From Membranipora membranacea (taxonomy: Eukaryota > Bryozoa > Gymnolaemata > Cheilostomatida > Membraniporidae), in contig OU612070.1 in the NCBI GenBank assembly GCA_914767715.1, forward strand, positions 10,187,501 through 10,251,500: a stretch of 64,000 nucleotides of DNA. Direction: 5' to 3'. The notes under the pieces are model-generated. The model had not been told where the DNA came from and did not search any database. It saw nothing but the letters and a program-made list of their open reading frames with translations. The translations under genes and the position numbers were made by a program. Position 1 is the first letter of the stretch; each line of letters begins with the position of its first letter. Shown piece after piece: positions 47,901 through 60,457 of the stretch.

Positions 47901-50681
47901 TCCAGGTGATGCTTTGGGCTCGCTCGGACTTTTACCTCCCCTACCATTTTTTCTAAACCACGGTCCTGTACACGGAGCTTAGGTGGCTGAGCCTCCCCCA
48001 ACTAGAATGATATTGTTAGTCTTAGTTAGTCTCTGATGTAAGATTAACCTGAAATTCTCAAGCTGATAAAGTGTTTGGTGTCCAACCAAGCTCAGTGGCA
48101 GATCTTTGTTTCCTGGTTGGCTTCGGTAGTCAGTTCTTAGTAGGAAGTACTTCCATATTGAGGAATGCACTGCAACGTACTACTGACATTCCAGGTGCTG
48201 GTGAAAACTGATAGCCAAATTATAACAGTAGGATGAGATAAGCTTTCAGTTGAAGACATTTGGCGCTATTCATCTAGAAAAAAAACCGGTCTCTGATGTG
48301 TGGTAGATGCTACCTTCATTAACTGAACTTCGATGTTCCCTCTCCATTCAAATTGGTGACCAATTTTATGAGAGGAACATTAATTGTTGATGTCATTTTG
48401 GACATCATCGTGAATTAACCTCTGGTCGCCAGTGGTCGGAGTCAGAATGAGCAGGTTGTGTGTGTCATTTCCAATTACAAATGGAGTTAACCAATGGCTA
48501 ATTATGGGGGACTTAAGTTGAGAAATCATTGTGATGCCCATCTAACAGATTAACTACTCATTTTATACAGCAAAGAGGAATATTAAACAGTAGCAAAACA
48601 TTTATTATAGTTGATTATAAAAGTTCGGATTGGAAATTTAGAAATCCCATAATGCATCAATTTGCAATAGCACGGCCCCAGTAAGACAAGGATCTTTCTC
48701 TGCCTAAAGGTCAGTTCCAGCTATTTTCAGGCAAAGAGACAGACTGCCAGTGCAGAGTAGCGCACACCTCTTTGAGGGTGAATAAGATACTTTGTCTCCA
48801 AACCTTTAATTTCTTTCCCCCAAAAACCTGCTTTGCTGAGTAATTACCGATCTTGCAGTAACAGCTTCCTGAAGTTATAGAGAGGTATCTTCAGGTGTAG
48901 AGATTTTTACTATTTTACAGATCACCATTCACATGCAAAACCTACCTGAACTCCACACACTGGGGTTGGCCAGGCATTCCATAGATGAGATTTCAGTTGA
49001 TGCCTTCATACGAACAAAGAAGCTGTCGGTGTTGCAGCTGCAAGACAATGACCTCGCAGAGGTCGATTTTCTGACCAGTAATGAAGAGGAGCAGCCTGAA
49101 CTTATGGACCTGGATCTGAGCAACAATCAGCTAGAAAACTTTAAAAACTTTGTATCTACTCTTAAGCTATATAAGCTCAAGATCGATGGCAGTAACCGGA
49201 AAAACACGTAAGTTAACCCGCCTAACTGTCAATCTTGTAATAAGCTTCAACCAGTAATAAATCTCAATGCAAGTTTTATTGGCCTCTTTATGATGTGTAG
49301 TAGTAGTACCTTTATGTTGAAACTATGCTTTGATAATTTCAGATTCCGAGAACTTAGTTCTTGCGATGTGTTCAATGAGCTGCCGCAAACTCTTCGAATC
49401 GTTTGTGCTCGATCTATTCTCGAGTCGACCTTGAAAAGCTGCCAGTTCAGAACATTTCTAGATCTTCTCAAGGCTAGCAATGTAAGTAAGCTTCATGTTT
49501 TCATAAATTCATATTAGATAAAATGTCCAATTTAATTATGTATGAGAGTGGGTTAACAAGATCAGAATATTACAATGTTATTTTATAAGCCTTATAAGTT
49601 ATTATGATGATTGGCGATTTAAAACTGATGATAGAGACTCGGAGATAGTAAGTAACTTCTGTGTGTCATTACGTGCCACAATTTGGATTCTCTTAGTTTC
49701 TGACCTGATTACCACTGCTCAGGCCCGTAGTTCTAGGGGAGGCAGAGAGGCACATCCTCCCCTAGAAAGCTAAATACAGTTGCTTAAAAATCAGAATCAG
49801 CTCATCTGGGACTTCCATTTGCTAATGACATGCCTTAAATTGCTTATGGAAACGTTCCTGGTGAAGATTCGGACTCGCCTCAAACTTTTGCATCCCCTAC
49901 CATTTTTACTATACTACGGCCCTGCTGCTTTGTGCCTGTGAGTCACCTGTATCACTAGGAGTTCTACCTCACTAGCCATGTGATCAATCATCATAATATT
50001 ATCGGCGATTGCAGATTGAGTTCAACACTGCAATCCTCTTTTTACAGATTGTAATGGCAGTTGGATACCTTCTGGCGTTCATATTCTTGATAATGGTGAT
50101 TATTTTGATCATGAGACAGTATAGATCTTACGACAAATGGTTGGAGGATTACAGATCCACAGGACATGAAATGGCAAATATGCATTCACAGTAAGTTCCA
50201 TATTACTCTTTTCTCCGTTGGATAATGATTTAGCTTTCCAACTTGCAGGGACAGGAATTTAAGCTCTGAGTTTTTGTCAAGGTATAAGTCCGAACTTGCC
50301 AAAAATATAGTCATTTCCAAAAATGCATTTAATATCCTCGATACTTTTAACACCAGGCAGCAATTTTAAATCAGCATCTTATCTTGCTTTAGCACCAGAA
50401 GAAGCCATGATACTCTTGACTCAGTCGATGGAAAGCTGACAAAGCGTGGCAGCCAAAACATGAGCATGGGTACTCTGTCAAGAGGTTTACCAGCTGCCAA
50501 CAAATCTCTTGATAACATCAGTATGGTCAGCGGGTTTAGTCAGTACAGTGCGTCTGGGGTTGGAAAGAGTACATTCCGAGGAAGAAAGAAGTTTAATTAT
50601 ACTGGCTCAATAGATCTTGATCGACCAGAGAACGGCACAAGATATGTCAATCCGTCCACTTCAGCCCACTCTACACCGTGA
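44929..50681 (+). CDS. Leucine-rich-repeat single-pass membrane protein (8 coding exons)
   Basis: Coding exons are 45073-45264, 46028-46257, 46534-46968, 47591-47714, 48921-49207, 49343-49481, 50048-50190 and 50393-50681; phases 0,2,2,0,2,0,2 all match. The product is 612 aa: signal peptide (MIIRSILLLLGLLLSQ), short Cys-containing cap, irregular LRRs in exons 2-5 (for example VEELDLSDNRLEALDF, LQELDLAYNALTD, LKVLDLSNNKLTSF, LMDLDLSNNQLENF), Cys-containing C-terminal cap, a transmembrane helix at about 470-494 and a Ser-rich basic cytoplasmic tail of about 118 residues without a kinase or TIR domain. It is probably a surface adhesion or recognition receptor; ligand unknown. The donor after exon 4 is the weak GTCGGT, chosen because only it keeps phase. 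TGA at 50679 overlaps a GTGAGT donor, so the tail might continue by splicing. Confidence 0.85.
47731..47968. mobile_element. Short TIR element, copy 1 (LRR intron 4)
   Basis: This 238-bp insertion starts CAGGCCAGTAG and ends CCACGGTCCTG, with the perfect 5-bp direct repeat TACAC on both sides (47726-47730, 47969-47973). It is a diverged sister of 49720-49924; both share interior motifs such as GGGACTTCCATTTGCTA. The superfamily is unresolved; CAGG ends recall hAT but the duplication is 5 bp. Confidence 0.8.
49720..49924. mobile_element. Short TIR element, copy 2 (LRR intron 6)
   Basis: This 205-bp element starts CAGGCCCGTAGTT and ends ACTACGGCCCTG, an inverted match of about 11 bp, with 5-bp direct repeat CTGCT at 49715-49719 and 49925-49929. 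It belongs to the same family as 47731-47968. Confidence 0.8.
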
Positions 50682-51249
50682 GTAAAACTCTTTTTGTTTT
50701 TGCACTTTTGCGGGCTCCAAAACATTATGACGAATGACTGTTAAGATGTAAATAATAACAACCACAAATCCTGTCATAGGACTTTAGAGTTATCTCCCCG
50801 TTAATAGTAGTAGGACAACTCTTATTAACCTGTGCCTCATCTTAGTTTTAGTTTACACTCTATATCATTTTTATATTCTAACAAATAGTAGAAAACCTTG
50901 ACATGATACATACAAATAGATAAAATTTATAGTGTTAGTTTAAACTCCATTATTGTTTTATACTTCCTTCTGGTTCTGGCTTCTGAGATGATAACATTAA
51001 ATACTTGTTCCTCCAATTATATTTCCTGATTATTCCACTATGCACCTGATATGGCACACTCCCAATCAACAATGACATTAATATAATATCTAACCATGAT
51101 CAAGACATACTACAATGAATAACATTTAAAAACTGAGATTACAAGTCCCTTCCCGGGCAAATGTAAATACTCTACTATCTATTGTTACTGTATTATAATT
51201 TATTATTAAACCTTGTAGAAAACAGCGACTTAATCCAACGCATCTGCAG

Positions 51250-54200
51250 AAGACTCTCCCACAGCTATGTCTGTATACAGCTATGCCAGTCATAGCCATG
51301 CGGGCAGAGGTAGAGCGGGAAGTGAGAGAGACACCCCGCCCATGGAAAGGAGAAGGCATAGAAGTGGAGGTGCTCCAACCAGACTCAAACCCACCGATTT
51401 ATTGGAATTTGTTGATGAAGACCTGGTCCCTCCGGTAAGTACACTGATGATGACAATATAAGTTGTACCATAGCGACGCAACCATCCCTTTCTATTGGCA
51501 ACATCTGGGCCCCCCCCTACTTATAGTATAGATTATAGATGACCATTTCTTAGCTTATAGGCTTGTAGGCTTATAGATAGATGCAAGTAAAGATATAGAT
51601 TTATAGATGTTATCAATGTAAAGATATAGATTTATAGATTTCTTAATGTATCTCTAAAGTGCTGTCTGTGCTGTGTGTCTCCTGTGCTCTCTTTGTGTGT
51701 GTATGGTCGTTGTGTAGCAAAGCAGCGCGCTTAAGTTTATAGATTGGGATTCTTAATTTATAGATATTATAGACAGTCCTGCGTGGGGGGAGCCCCACAT
51801 CTTTTCCTTCTCACCTCATTTACCAACCAAAATGGATGGGGGCTGGTTAATATCATGTGCATGGTGCATATCAGAAAACTGTTGCAACTTCAATGGATTT
51901 ACGACCACTATGTAGCAATGCAATCATTTCTAAAGGGAACCTAGAATAGGCTTCACTAATACTAACAGTCCTGTAGTGATAGCATAGGCCTATTGAGAAA
52001 ATGTGAGCGCCCAACTCTACTGAACATTCAGCAAGGAGGGATAATCCCAAGAAACATAACCGATTTTCTTTCATTAGCTGCGTATTATATTAAAGACTTA
52101 GTTTGAGGCTGCTCTTTTGTATCACATCTTATTCTCCATATTTTCTATCATGTGAGTGAATTCCAGCTTTAGAATCCAAATATTGAGGAAGTTTGGCCTC
52201 TCAAACTTCCAGGGTGATTGCCTTCATTCGGCAATCCCAAACCTGATATTCATGATTATCTTAATTACCTTTCTGATGTGATTTGAGTGATTTGCCCTAG
52301 AGAAGTAGTAAAGTATTCGCAAGAGGCAATCATTCCCTAACTGCTTCTTGAAATGATGAAATTTCTGGCTAGTTAACATTTAATCACCCTGTTTAATTCA
52401 TGTAAACTCCCACCTTAACAAAAAGTGGTGCCAGCTAACATCAAGCCATCCCCAAACTAGCTAAACTAAACACTAGCTAATATTGACTTTGGTAATCATG
52501 CTGCTTTCTTACTAGAAGCTCAGGAAAAAAAATGGGTTGATATAATCATATTGTTTGTTTTGACAGCTCACAGAGTGGTAATGGCGCTGCCCCTCAGAAC
52601 ACACACATAGACAGCCAGCAGGCAGCAGATCTGAAATCACTAGAACTGGAGAACGGATTACTAAAGAATGACCCTAACATGACCTTGGTGATAAAAGAAT
52701 CCAGACATCCCATACTCCTTTTGATAAAAGAATCTGAATTATCATAAGTTTGACATCAATGAGGACTGTTGTAGATCATTATATATTCAATGTTCTTGCG
52801 TGAGCTATTGGACTAAAATGTTGATACTTTTTAACATGCCTCTTGTAGAGCTTGCTTCAGTGAAGAGTCGCAATGAAGCCTCCACTAATCAGATGTCACA
52901 GCTAGAGACTATGCTGAGAGAGTTTAGAGATAGAGAGACAGATCAGACCGAGGCTCTCAAGGCTAAGGATAGTCAGGTCTGTCGTCTTCTTATGATCAAT
53001 TGTTACTCTCATCATTAATGTGTTAAACTATACAATGATGGTACATACAACTACCATCCATGATAGATCCACTTTCACCCCCAGACCTAACAAAAAGATC
53101 GTATCACATCCTATTATCTGGACTGCAAATGATTGGTCAACCTTATTTATGTAGCATAGAGCATGTTGGAGCTCTGTATATATATTCCCCATATTGGGGT
53201 ATAATCATAGATTTAATATTATTAAGTTTATGGGTATAATATATACATATAACATTTATTTGGATAATACTAATTTGTTGAGAATAATTTACAGAATACC
53301 CAAAAATGAAAAGAAAAAGAGTCACAAATAACTATAACATGTTTTACTTTTATTAACAAAGTATTTATAAAATAAATGATATATTCATATATCATTTATC
53401 GTTCACTATCACTATCATAATATGTCATTGCAGGTGGCTATACTGAGAGTCAGAATGGAAGAGATAGAGGGTGAACTAAACTCAAAGTCATCGCGGCTCG
53501 GAGAACTCGAGAGCGACAGAAACAGAATACTCCAGGATCACTCAGACTCCAGCGGCCTTCACAGCCAGGCTCTGGAGTCACTCAAGGTCTGTAGTGTGAA
53601 AATCCTGGGGGGTCTTTCGATTAGAAATAGCCAATGCCGCAATCTGATTACTCACTCAGTGAGTGAGCGACACCTGCTAGGCTCTCGCTTTCATATAGCT
53701 CAGTCATTGATGGAACTATATATATTCTGAGTGAACGATTAGGGAGCGGTTTTGTCTAATTGAAAGACCAAGTGGGTAATAATTTTGAGCGATGTGATAG
53801 TGATCACTTGCTTTAGTAAAGCATTGCTTTTTCTAATGGAGAGACCCCCTGTATACGAACCAGAATTTGAGCTTTTGTCAATCCTAAAAACAGAAAGTGT
53901 TATCCATTCAGAATTACAATGGTTTTGAATAAATAAGCATCTACTTGATGGTCATCTTGGGTCACCTTTCACCGCCGTGGTCCTGCATGAGTGGCGGGTT
54001 TCTGCTCGATCCCAAGTTCCACCAAACTCCTCCATGGCACTCGATCTTCAGCATTTGATTGAAAACTGACCTGAAATCACACAAACTTGTAGTTTCTATT
54101 ATAATAATATTATGAGTAGATAACTCTAACATGGGTAGGGCTAGTATAGAGATTAATTGAGATGCAGGTAAGTTATTGTGAGAATTCTTACAGGTGAAGT

Positions 54201-57200
54201 TAGCAGAAGCTGAGAGTAAGCTTAAGATGGATCAGGAGCACCTGCAGAAATCACAACGTGAAAGTCTCGACAGACAGAATAAACTCGAGACAGATCAACA
54301 AGCCCTGTCTGAAACTATAGTACAACTACAGAAGAAAGTGGCAGACGAAAAACGTCAGTTAATTATTGGTTTAGTGAGTCTACCCCCATTGAGTCAGTGT
54401 GCCAATTTCTCTTGGTTTTCTGTTAGGTTTGTTCCCTTAGCCTTTGTCCAGAAGGGGGACGTCTGCAAGGCAGCAAAGTACCAGCCAGACTACACTCCCA
54501 GCTGAGCGTCATCCCTTTATTCACAGTATTTGAAGCCATCCCAAGCTGCTGGAGGCTTAACAGCGGTATTGGAGTGACAAGAAAGGCAGGGAAGTTAGAT
54601 CAAACTTGATTTACCAACTTATGTGGTTGAGATTATGTGTTTATGTTGGAAGAGTCTTGAGTTTTTACCCTCCCCTACCTCCCCATGAGTAAGTGAAGAA
54701 AAGCAAGCTGGCATTTTACAAACAATCTCGTAAGTTTTGTCAGAGCGTATTTGTTTTCCCATTCTGTGCATAAGAGGTTAGTAACTGAGTTTTTGTTTAT
54801 TTTACAGATAAAAATGGGACACTCTCTCAGCAGCTCAAACATTCCAAACTCAACGCAGAGACAGTGAAACAAGAGTTAACAGATTATAAGGAGAAGGCAA
54901 CTCGTATTCTACAGGTTCGTCATATCATCAGTATTACACAATTACTCAGGCAATGTACAAGGATGTTGACATGACAAATATTATCCTAAATTTGCCTTAG
55001 GCCTATTGAAAGACTAAAAGAGTTGGGGTTTTGTTTGAGGCTTCTGAGGGAGGGTTTGAAGCTAGGGTCTTGAGTGGGGGTTTTGTGGCATGCTTTTCCG
55101 CAGCAGGGGTTACAAGGGAAGGGAAGGTATGGGTCTGATCAAGGGTTTGAAGCTAGGATATAGTTTCAGACTCTAATTGTTAGTTCCTCTCATCGTCACA
55201 TATCTTATAAGGTAACATATACTTCTTCTGCTACTTCACTCATTTTTTTACTGCTCTTTTTGTTGTAGTCTAAAGATAAACTGATAACTTCATTGAGAGA
55301 TGGGGGTGAGGGAGGACTAAGTTCTGATCTTAATGCTGGAATCAGTGCAGAGATAGAACTGGAGAAATCTCTACTCAGGCAGGAACTTCAACAGTCTGCC
55401 TCTAATGTAGAATCTCTACGTATGGAAGTCCAGGTGAGCTCATTGCTTAGATCTGTGCTGCTTCATTGCACGTGTTTTAAAGAATGAGTAGTTAAACATA
55501 ATGTATGGAGTTAGGAGTTAGTATGAAGTTAGGCTGACGCTTTGCTATTAGCTCTTATGATAGGGCATTAGTTATAAAGTACTGTGTTGGCTGCACAGTC
55601 TCAAAATGGCTCACACAAAGTTCTTATTAAGCTGACATCAACCGAAATATCTAGCACACAAGTTTGATATGTCATATCTTTCTTCCCGATTGGATGCCTT
55701 CTCTGATAAACATAAACATCTCATTGGTTCATTGGTCAATTTAAACTAACCTTGTTTTAGGATTTGGAGACACAGTTACAAGCGGATCATGAAGAGTCAA
55801 GAGAAACGATTGAGAACTTGGAGGAGAGATTAACAAGAGAACAAAATAAATACAGAGATCTCGAAACAGGTACTCAAAGACCCATGCATCAGGGCAGGTG
55901 GGATATACCCTCCAACCCTCCCTGCATCCATAATGGGCCAAATTTATTTAGAATAGACTTAGAGTTATTCTCACATGATGTAAAGGGAGACAAGTTGAAA
56001 GTACCCAGCTATGATTTGAAATCATGCACTAGCTATCATTTAGTCCCCCCCCCCAAACTGGCTTAAACAAACCACTCGAATCGAATCATAAAATCATGCG
56101 CATTTGTGCGGATACACCAATTAGAAAATAGATTCCCAACATCATAGAGGATGTTTATGAATTGGAACGTGAACACAGATAATCTTGCATGCACATATAA
56201 ATAGTCTAACATCTACTACATTGGATTATTTTTCAGAATTGAAACAGCGTGGTGAAGAATTGAAGTACACACAAGAACAAAGTATGACACATAAAACTAC
56301 CCTACAGCAACAGATCAGCGAGCGAGATACGGAGGTAGAGAAACTCAGAAATCAGGTTAGATATTGATAACACTTATACGAAGTCATCTGTGGGTATACA
56401 GTTAAATGAGGTTTAATGTACCAGAGTTCATAAAAGGATTAGTAGATAGTACCTTTATCGAAAGCACCTAATATTGCCCATCGATAGAACTCTGAAAGCT
56501 GATCAGGTTGGGCTTTACAAGCGCAATGTTAAAGCTATTGTAGAGCTTTTGGGATTGTGTTTGCTTGGGTACAAAAGTATGGCAAATCACATGCCAACTA
56601 TCATGTCTTTTAAAGATTTTCCCCAACTTGATGTCACCATGATCTAAAATTTTGTGCATTTCATACATATTTATATCTTATAGAGTGATAAAGAGGGGAC
56701 AACCTTAGTGGTTGAGAAAAGTTAGAAGAATTTTCCTTTTAGTGAAGCTAACAGTTTCAATTGTGACTAGGGGCTATTTAAAGGGTTGCCACAGTGCTCT
56801 TATATAGACTGAGACCTTCAATATGATATCAAATATGGGGAGGCGCTACTTAAGCTTCAATCTGTAAAACAAGACAAGCCACCATTAGTGGACTCAGACT
56901 AAACCCTGGTTGAGGTCATACCCACCAACATTGACGTCCATCACTTAGCTTCAGTTCCAACGGTAATTATCTGCGTGAGTATGATGTATAACCTTGCTTT
57001 GATGACGTAGACTTCAGTATGATTTCTTATTGGTTCTTCTATAGTTGATGTCTAAGAAATTGAGCACCGCTTCTGAGAGCGAGTTGGAGACGAGACTTCA
57101 CCACCTTACTGAGAATCTAATACAGAAGCAGACACTCGTAGAGTCACTCAGCACTGAGAGAAACTCACTCAAACTACAGCTAGAGAGGACCGACCAGCAG

Positions 57201-59102
57201 TGTCGTGACATGGAGGCTTCGGCGCAGAGAGCTCCATCAGTCAGTATAAACACTTAGTAGTATTCAAATTCAGACGGAATTGGGTCTCATTCACAAATTG
57301 TTCACTCATCAATGTCTCTATATACGTTCGGAGTGGAAGTGATTTTTTTAATTTCTAATAATTTAAAAAGCAACGCTCCTTCCAATTGAAAGACACCCCT
57401 GAGTAACTGACATGTACCCACCCCAATGCTAGAATGTGTCATCGGGGCGTCATACCAAATCCTGTTGAGGCTGATAAATTGTCTACATGAGTTGATTCAC
57501 ACTCGTTCAACCAGTGTAATAGATAGGGTAGTACCATAGACTTAATAATACTATTAGGTCTATGGGTAGTACTGATCAGCGCGAACACTTATAATGACAC
57601 ATGTAGCTTTGCCACCTGAGACAACTTTAACATTTGGTTACAGAGTACGACAGTATATATGGGAGAAGAGGAAGGCGTAAGGCAAAGAGGTCACGTCCCT
57701 GCATTTCTAAAAGAGTCACCCAACGATCCTGAGTTTACAAAAAAAGTCAAACAAGCAGCAAACACCATCGACAAGTTCAGGTAAGTTATTGGTCAATGCA
57801 TGTAACCTTAAAGTTGGTGAATGGTTAGTCTGACCTGAGATCACGAGCTTCATGCATGAGAAGCTGTCTAGCCTCTCTCTGAGTATTGACATCAAAATAA
57901 CGGTATTATCGACTAGTGTGATTTGTATAGACACTGATATCAATCAATGCATAACTGCTAGATTTTTAGCTTTGTCAAGTTACTGACACAAAGTTTTTTA
58001 CTGATGGCATATCTTATAACATTAGGATTTTTTAAATATGATCGTTAGAATCAGCTTAATATTAGAATCTGATGTGCTCCCATCCCTAGTTACTATATAT
58101 TTATACTTTGGGAGGTCCCTCTTGAAAATCCATTTGATTGTTTCATAAAGTTAGTGCCATCACAGAATTGGGAGATAAGTCAATTCGTAATAAATATGTA
58201 TAATAGTGATATTATTATGTCGAATGGTGGTACAATTGTGAGTCGTCTTATCATGATTGACTTAGTTCAAGGAGAAGACAACTCCATGTGTCAAACTAGA
58301 TGTGGAATATTTGTGAATTCAAGATGACATTTACAAACTTGAGATCACACTATTACCCTCTTGAGTTGACTATCCTGAATTTGCGTTTAATTTATCAGGG
58401 GATATAACTAGGGGTTGTCATTGCATCTTTGCATCATTGTTCATCTTTGTAACTGTATATAGTATGTGCCATGTGACATACTGAACATTCATCATTGTTT
58501 TTTATCTGTCTGTAGTATTCGACTTGGAATATTCCTGAGGAGGTACCCGATAGCCAGAGTCTTCGTCATCATATATATGGTAAGGAAACGATCTTATTCA
58601 GTGCTCCTTTGTGTCAAGAACTGCACCTAACTTGTACTCCTCTCCAAGTTAACATATCCAGATGGCTTTCGTTGGTAAATGAATAGGTTTATTTTTCACA
58701 CAAAAATAATATAGTCGTGGGTGTATGACTTTCTGAAGTCCTGCACATTTTCGCAGCGATGAAGCTGCTGATTCAAGTACTGTCTTTTCAATCTTTTCAA
58801 TGAAATATCAAAATTGAAATTGAACATGTTCAGATCTGGCTAGAACAACTGCACCTATATCTATATGTCCTCTTTTTCAATGATAGACCATAATTTCCAT
58901 GAGGCTGTGTCACCACTCATTCATACTGGTTGACACCATAACCATGACCTAATTGAGATTCTTTCTTGTTTTCTTGTTGCAGATACTGCTTCACTTATGG
59001 ACTATGGTAGTTCTAATGACATACCAACCAGAAATGCATGGATCTGAGCATGGCCATATGCCTGTACCAATGCAGGACAATGTGAATAGAATACCCAAAT
59101 AG
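51250..59102 (+). CDS. GOLGA5: Golgin-84 (GOLGA5), Golgi membrane tether; N-terminus uncertain
   Basis: Exons: 52574-52687, 52851-52976, 53434-53586, 54194-54353, 54808-54914, 55269-55433, 55761-55869, 56237-56355, 57045-57239, 57644-57780, 58516-58579 and 58983-59102 (TAG), all in matching phase, 522 aa, preceded by a probable exon 51250-51434 joined in phase 0. The long coiled coil contains golgin-84 signatures: ATRILQSKDKLITSL, RLHHLTENLIQKQT and the C-terminal FSIRLGIFLRRYPIARVFVI with its membrane anchor ending MTYQPEMHG. Known role: a tail-anchored golgin that captures intra-Golgi vesicles and supports Golgi structure. Length matches the vertebrate protein from the start of the coiled coil. 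The conserved N-terminal segment of the family is not found; the gene may begin at Met 51267 or have further exons upstream. The acceptor at 52848/52850 is ambiguous. Confidence 0.93.
51535..51650. repeat. AT-rich minisatellite
   Basis: Tandem imperfect units containing AGATATAGATTTATAGAT occur in the intron between 51434 and 52574; similar TTATAGAT motifs reappear near 51740. Confidence 0.7.
53608..53849. mobile_element. Probable MITE in a golgin-84 intron
   Basis: Inverted ends GGGGGTCTTTCGATTAGAAA and TTTCTAATGGAGAGACCCCC match at 18 of 20 positions around a 240-bp body. A nested motif TCTAATTGAAAGACC near 53757 suggests subterminal repeats. No clear target duplication was seen. Confidence 0.6.
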
Positions 59103-59344
59103 CATCAGCTATAAACATAAAAATACTCCCCTGGTAATGAGTATGGAAGGGTGGGCAGGGGTGGTTGGTTGTTTTGTCAACTTGAGCTTCCAGATAAGTT
59201 GCCGAATTGTTGTTATTGAAGGATCTTTCCCCAACTTCCACAAATTGGCAATTGGTGATACGATATCACTATAAATATGGGAAGTCCAGACTAAAAATGT
59301 TTGTACTTCTGGACTTCAACAACGCCATTAAATTCATCACTGGT
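59103..59344. other. Downstream of golgin-84
   Basis: Probably its 3' UTR. I see no AATAAA here and no other feature. Confidence 0.35.
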
Positions 59345-60457
59345 GATAAGTGAGAAAAATATTAGCATATAATGTTTCAGCTGTTTCACAGCTGCATAAT
59401 TGTTTTCTAAAAAAACTTGAGGCAACCAGCTGAAGTTCAAAAATATGTATTAATCATAAAACTGAAAATGCGCTTAGAAACACTGCCCTTTATATTTCAC
59501 TTTCCTCTCGATGCGTCACAGAACACTTTTTATTTATTTATTATAATCATCTGATATGCACCCCCAATATGGATTGAAATACAATTGTGCTAAAAATGTT
59601 AGACTTTCAAATCTTTGACTTGTCGTTCAGTTGATTATGGATTAGCTCTCCACCAGATTATCAAGGACTGGTCCACAGATGGGGGAGGGGAGGTCTGCAT
59701 GGTAAGCCTTTTAATGCAGCCACTAGCAAAGCAAAGATGTGTCCGGTCCTAATGCACGATGACAAGGATGGCACAATCCCTCATATGCCTTCACGCAATG
59801 TAGACTAAAAGTTCTATATATGGAAATTTAATCCCTAACCACTATCCCTGGATAGCTTTTGTGACAGTTAAATCTGAGAGGCTGAGGACTTTGTACATCC
59901 CTGTGTGGGCACTGGCTGTGTATAATACATCAAGCGCAATCTTAGGCTAGTGTAAATATTTAGGCTGATAAGAATTTTCTAGAACAATCCTACTCCACTG
60001 ATAAAGGTAGAGTTTAACATTGGTTGCCGAGCTGATGGAATTTTGTGTGACCTGATAACATTCACATGATAGATAGCTGTCTCCTAGTACTTAGCTATTA
60101 TCTCGTCTACACACATCGTGAACACCACTTCTTTCTCAAGGAAGCTTGGTGTCAGATTTTGTGACCAAAGACTAAATAGTACATCCCAACAACCGCTGAT
60201 GATCACGAATAACAGTTTCACCTTGACCCAAGAATAAAACCGTGCTGTCAAAGTGTGTTCCCAGGGTAGACTTCAAACTCCTTCATCTCGGATAAACAAA
60301 ATATTCATATGGAGGGTCACGGGACATTATCATAGTTCTAGAATTACAGTCAGTCAGTTAGGACCCAAATCACCATCAGGTAAGTGGACTTGTGTGTACT
60401 CAACCGATCACTAATCAGAAGAATGCAGTGACCTTGAGCTACCATCTGTAAAATACA
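59345..60457. repeat. Second version of the left-end block (X1)
   Basis: Corresponds in order to 10-405, 1505-1594, 3034-3440 and 3443-3860 at the left end, lacking the transposons inserted there. It therefore preserves the empty site (single TTAAAT, near 59870) of the foldback element. Confidence 0.8.
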
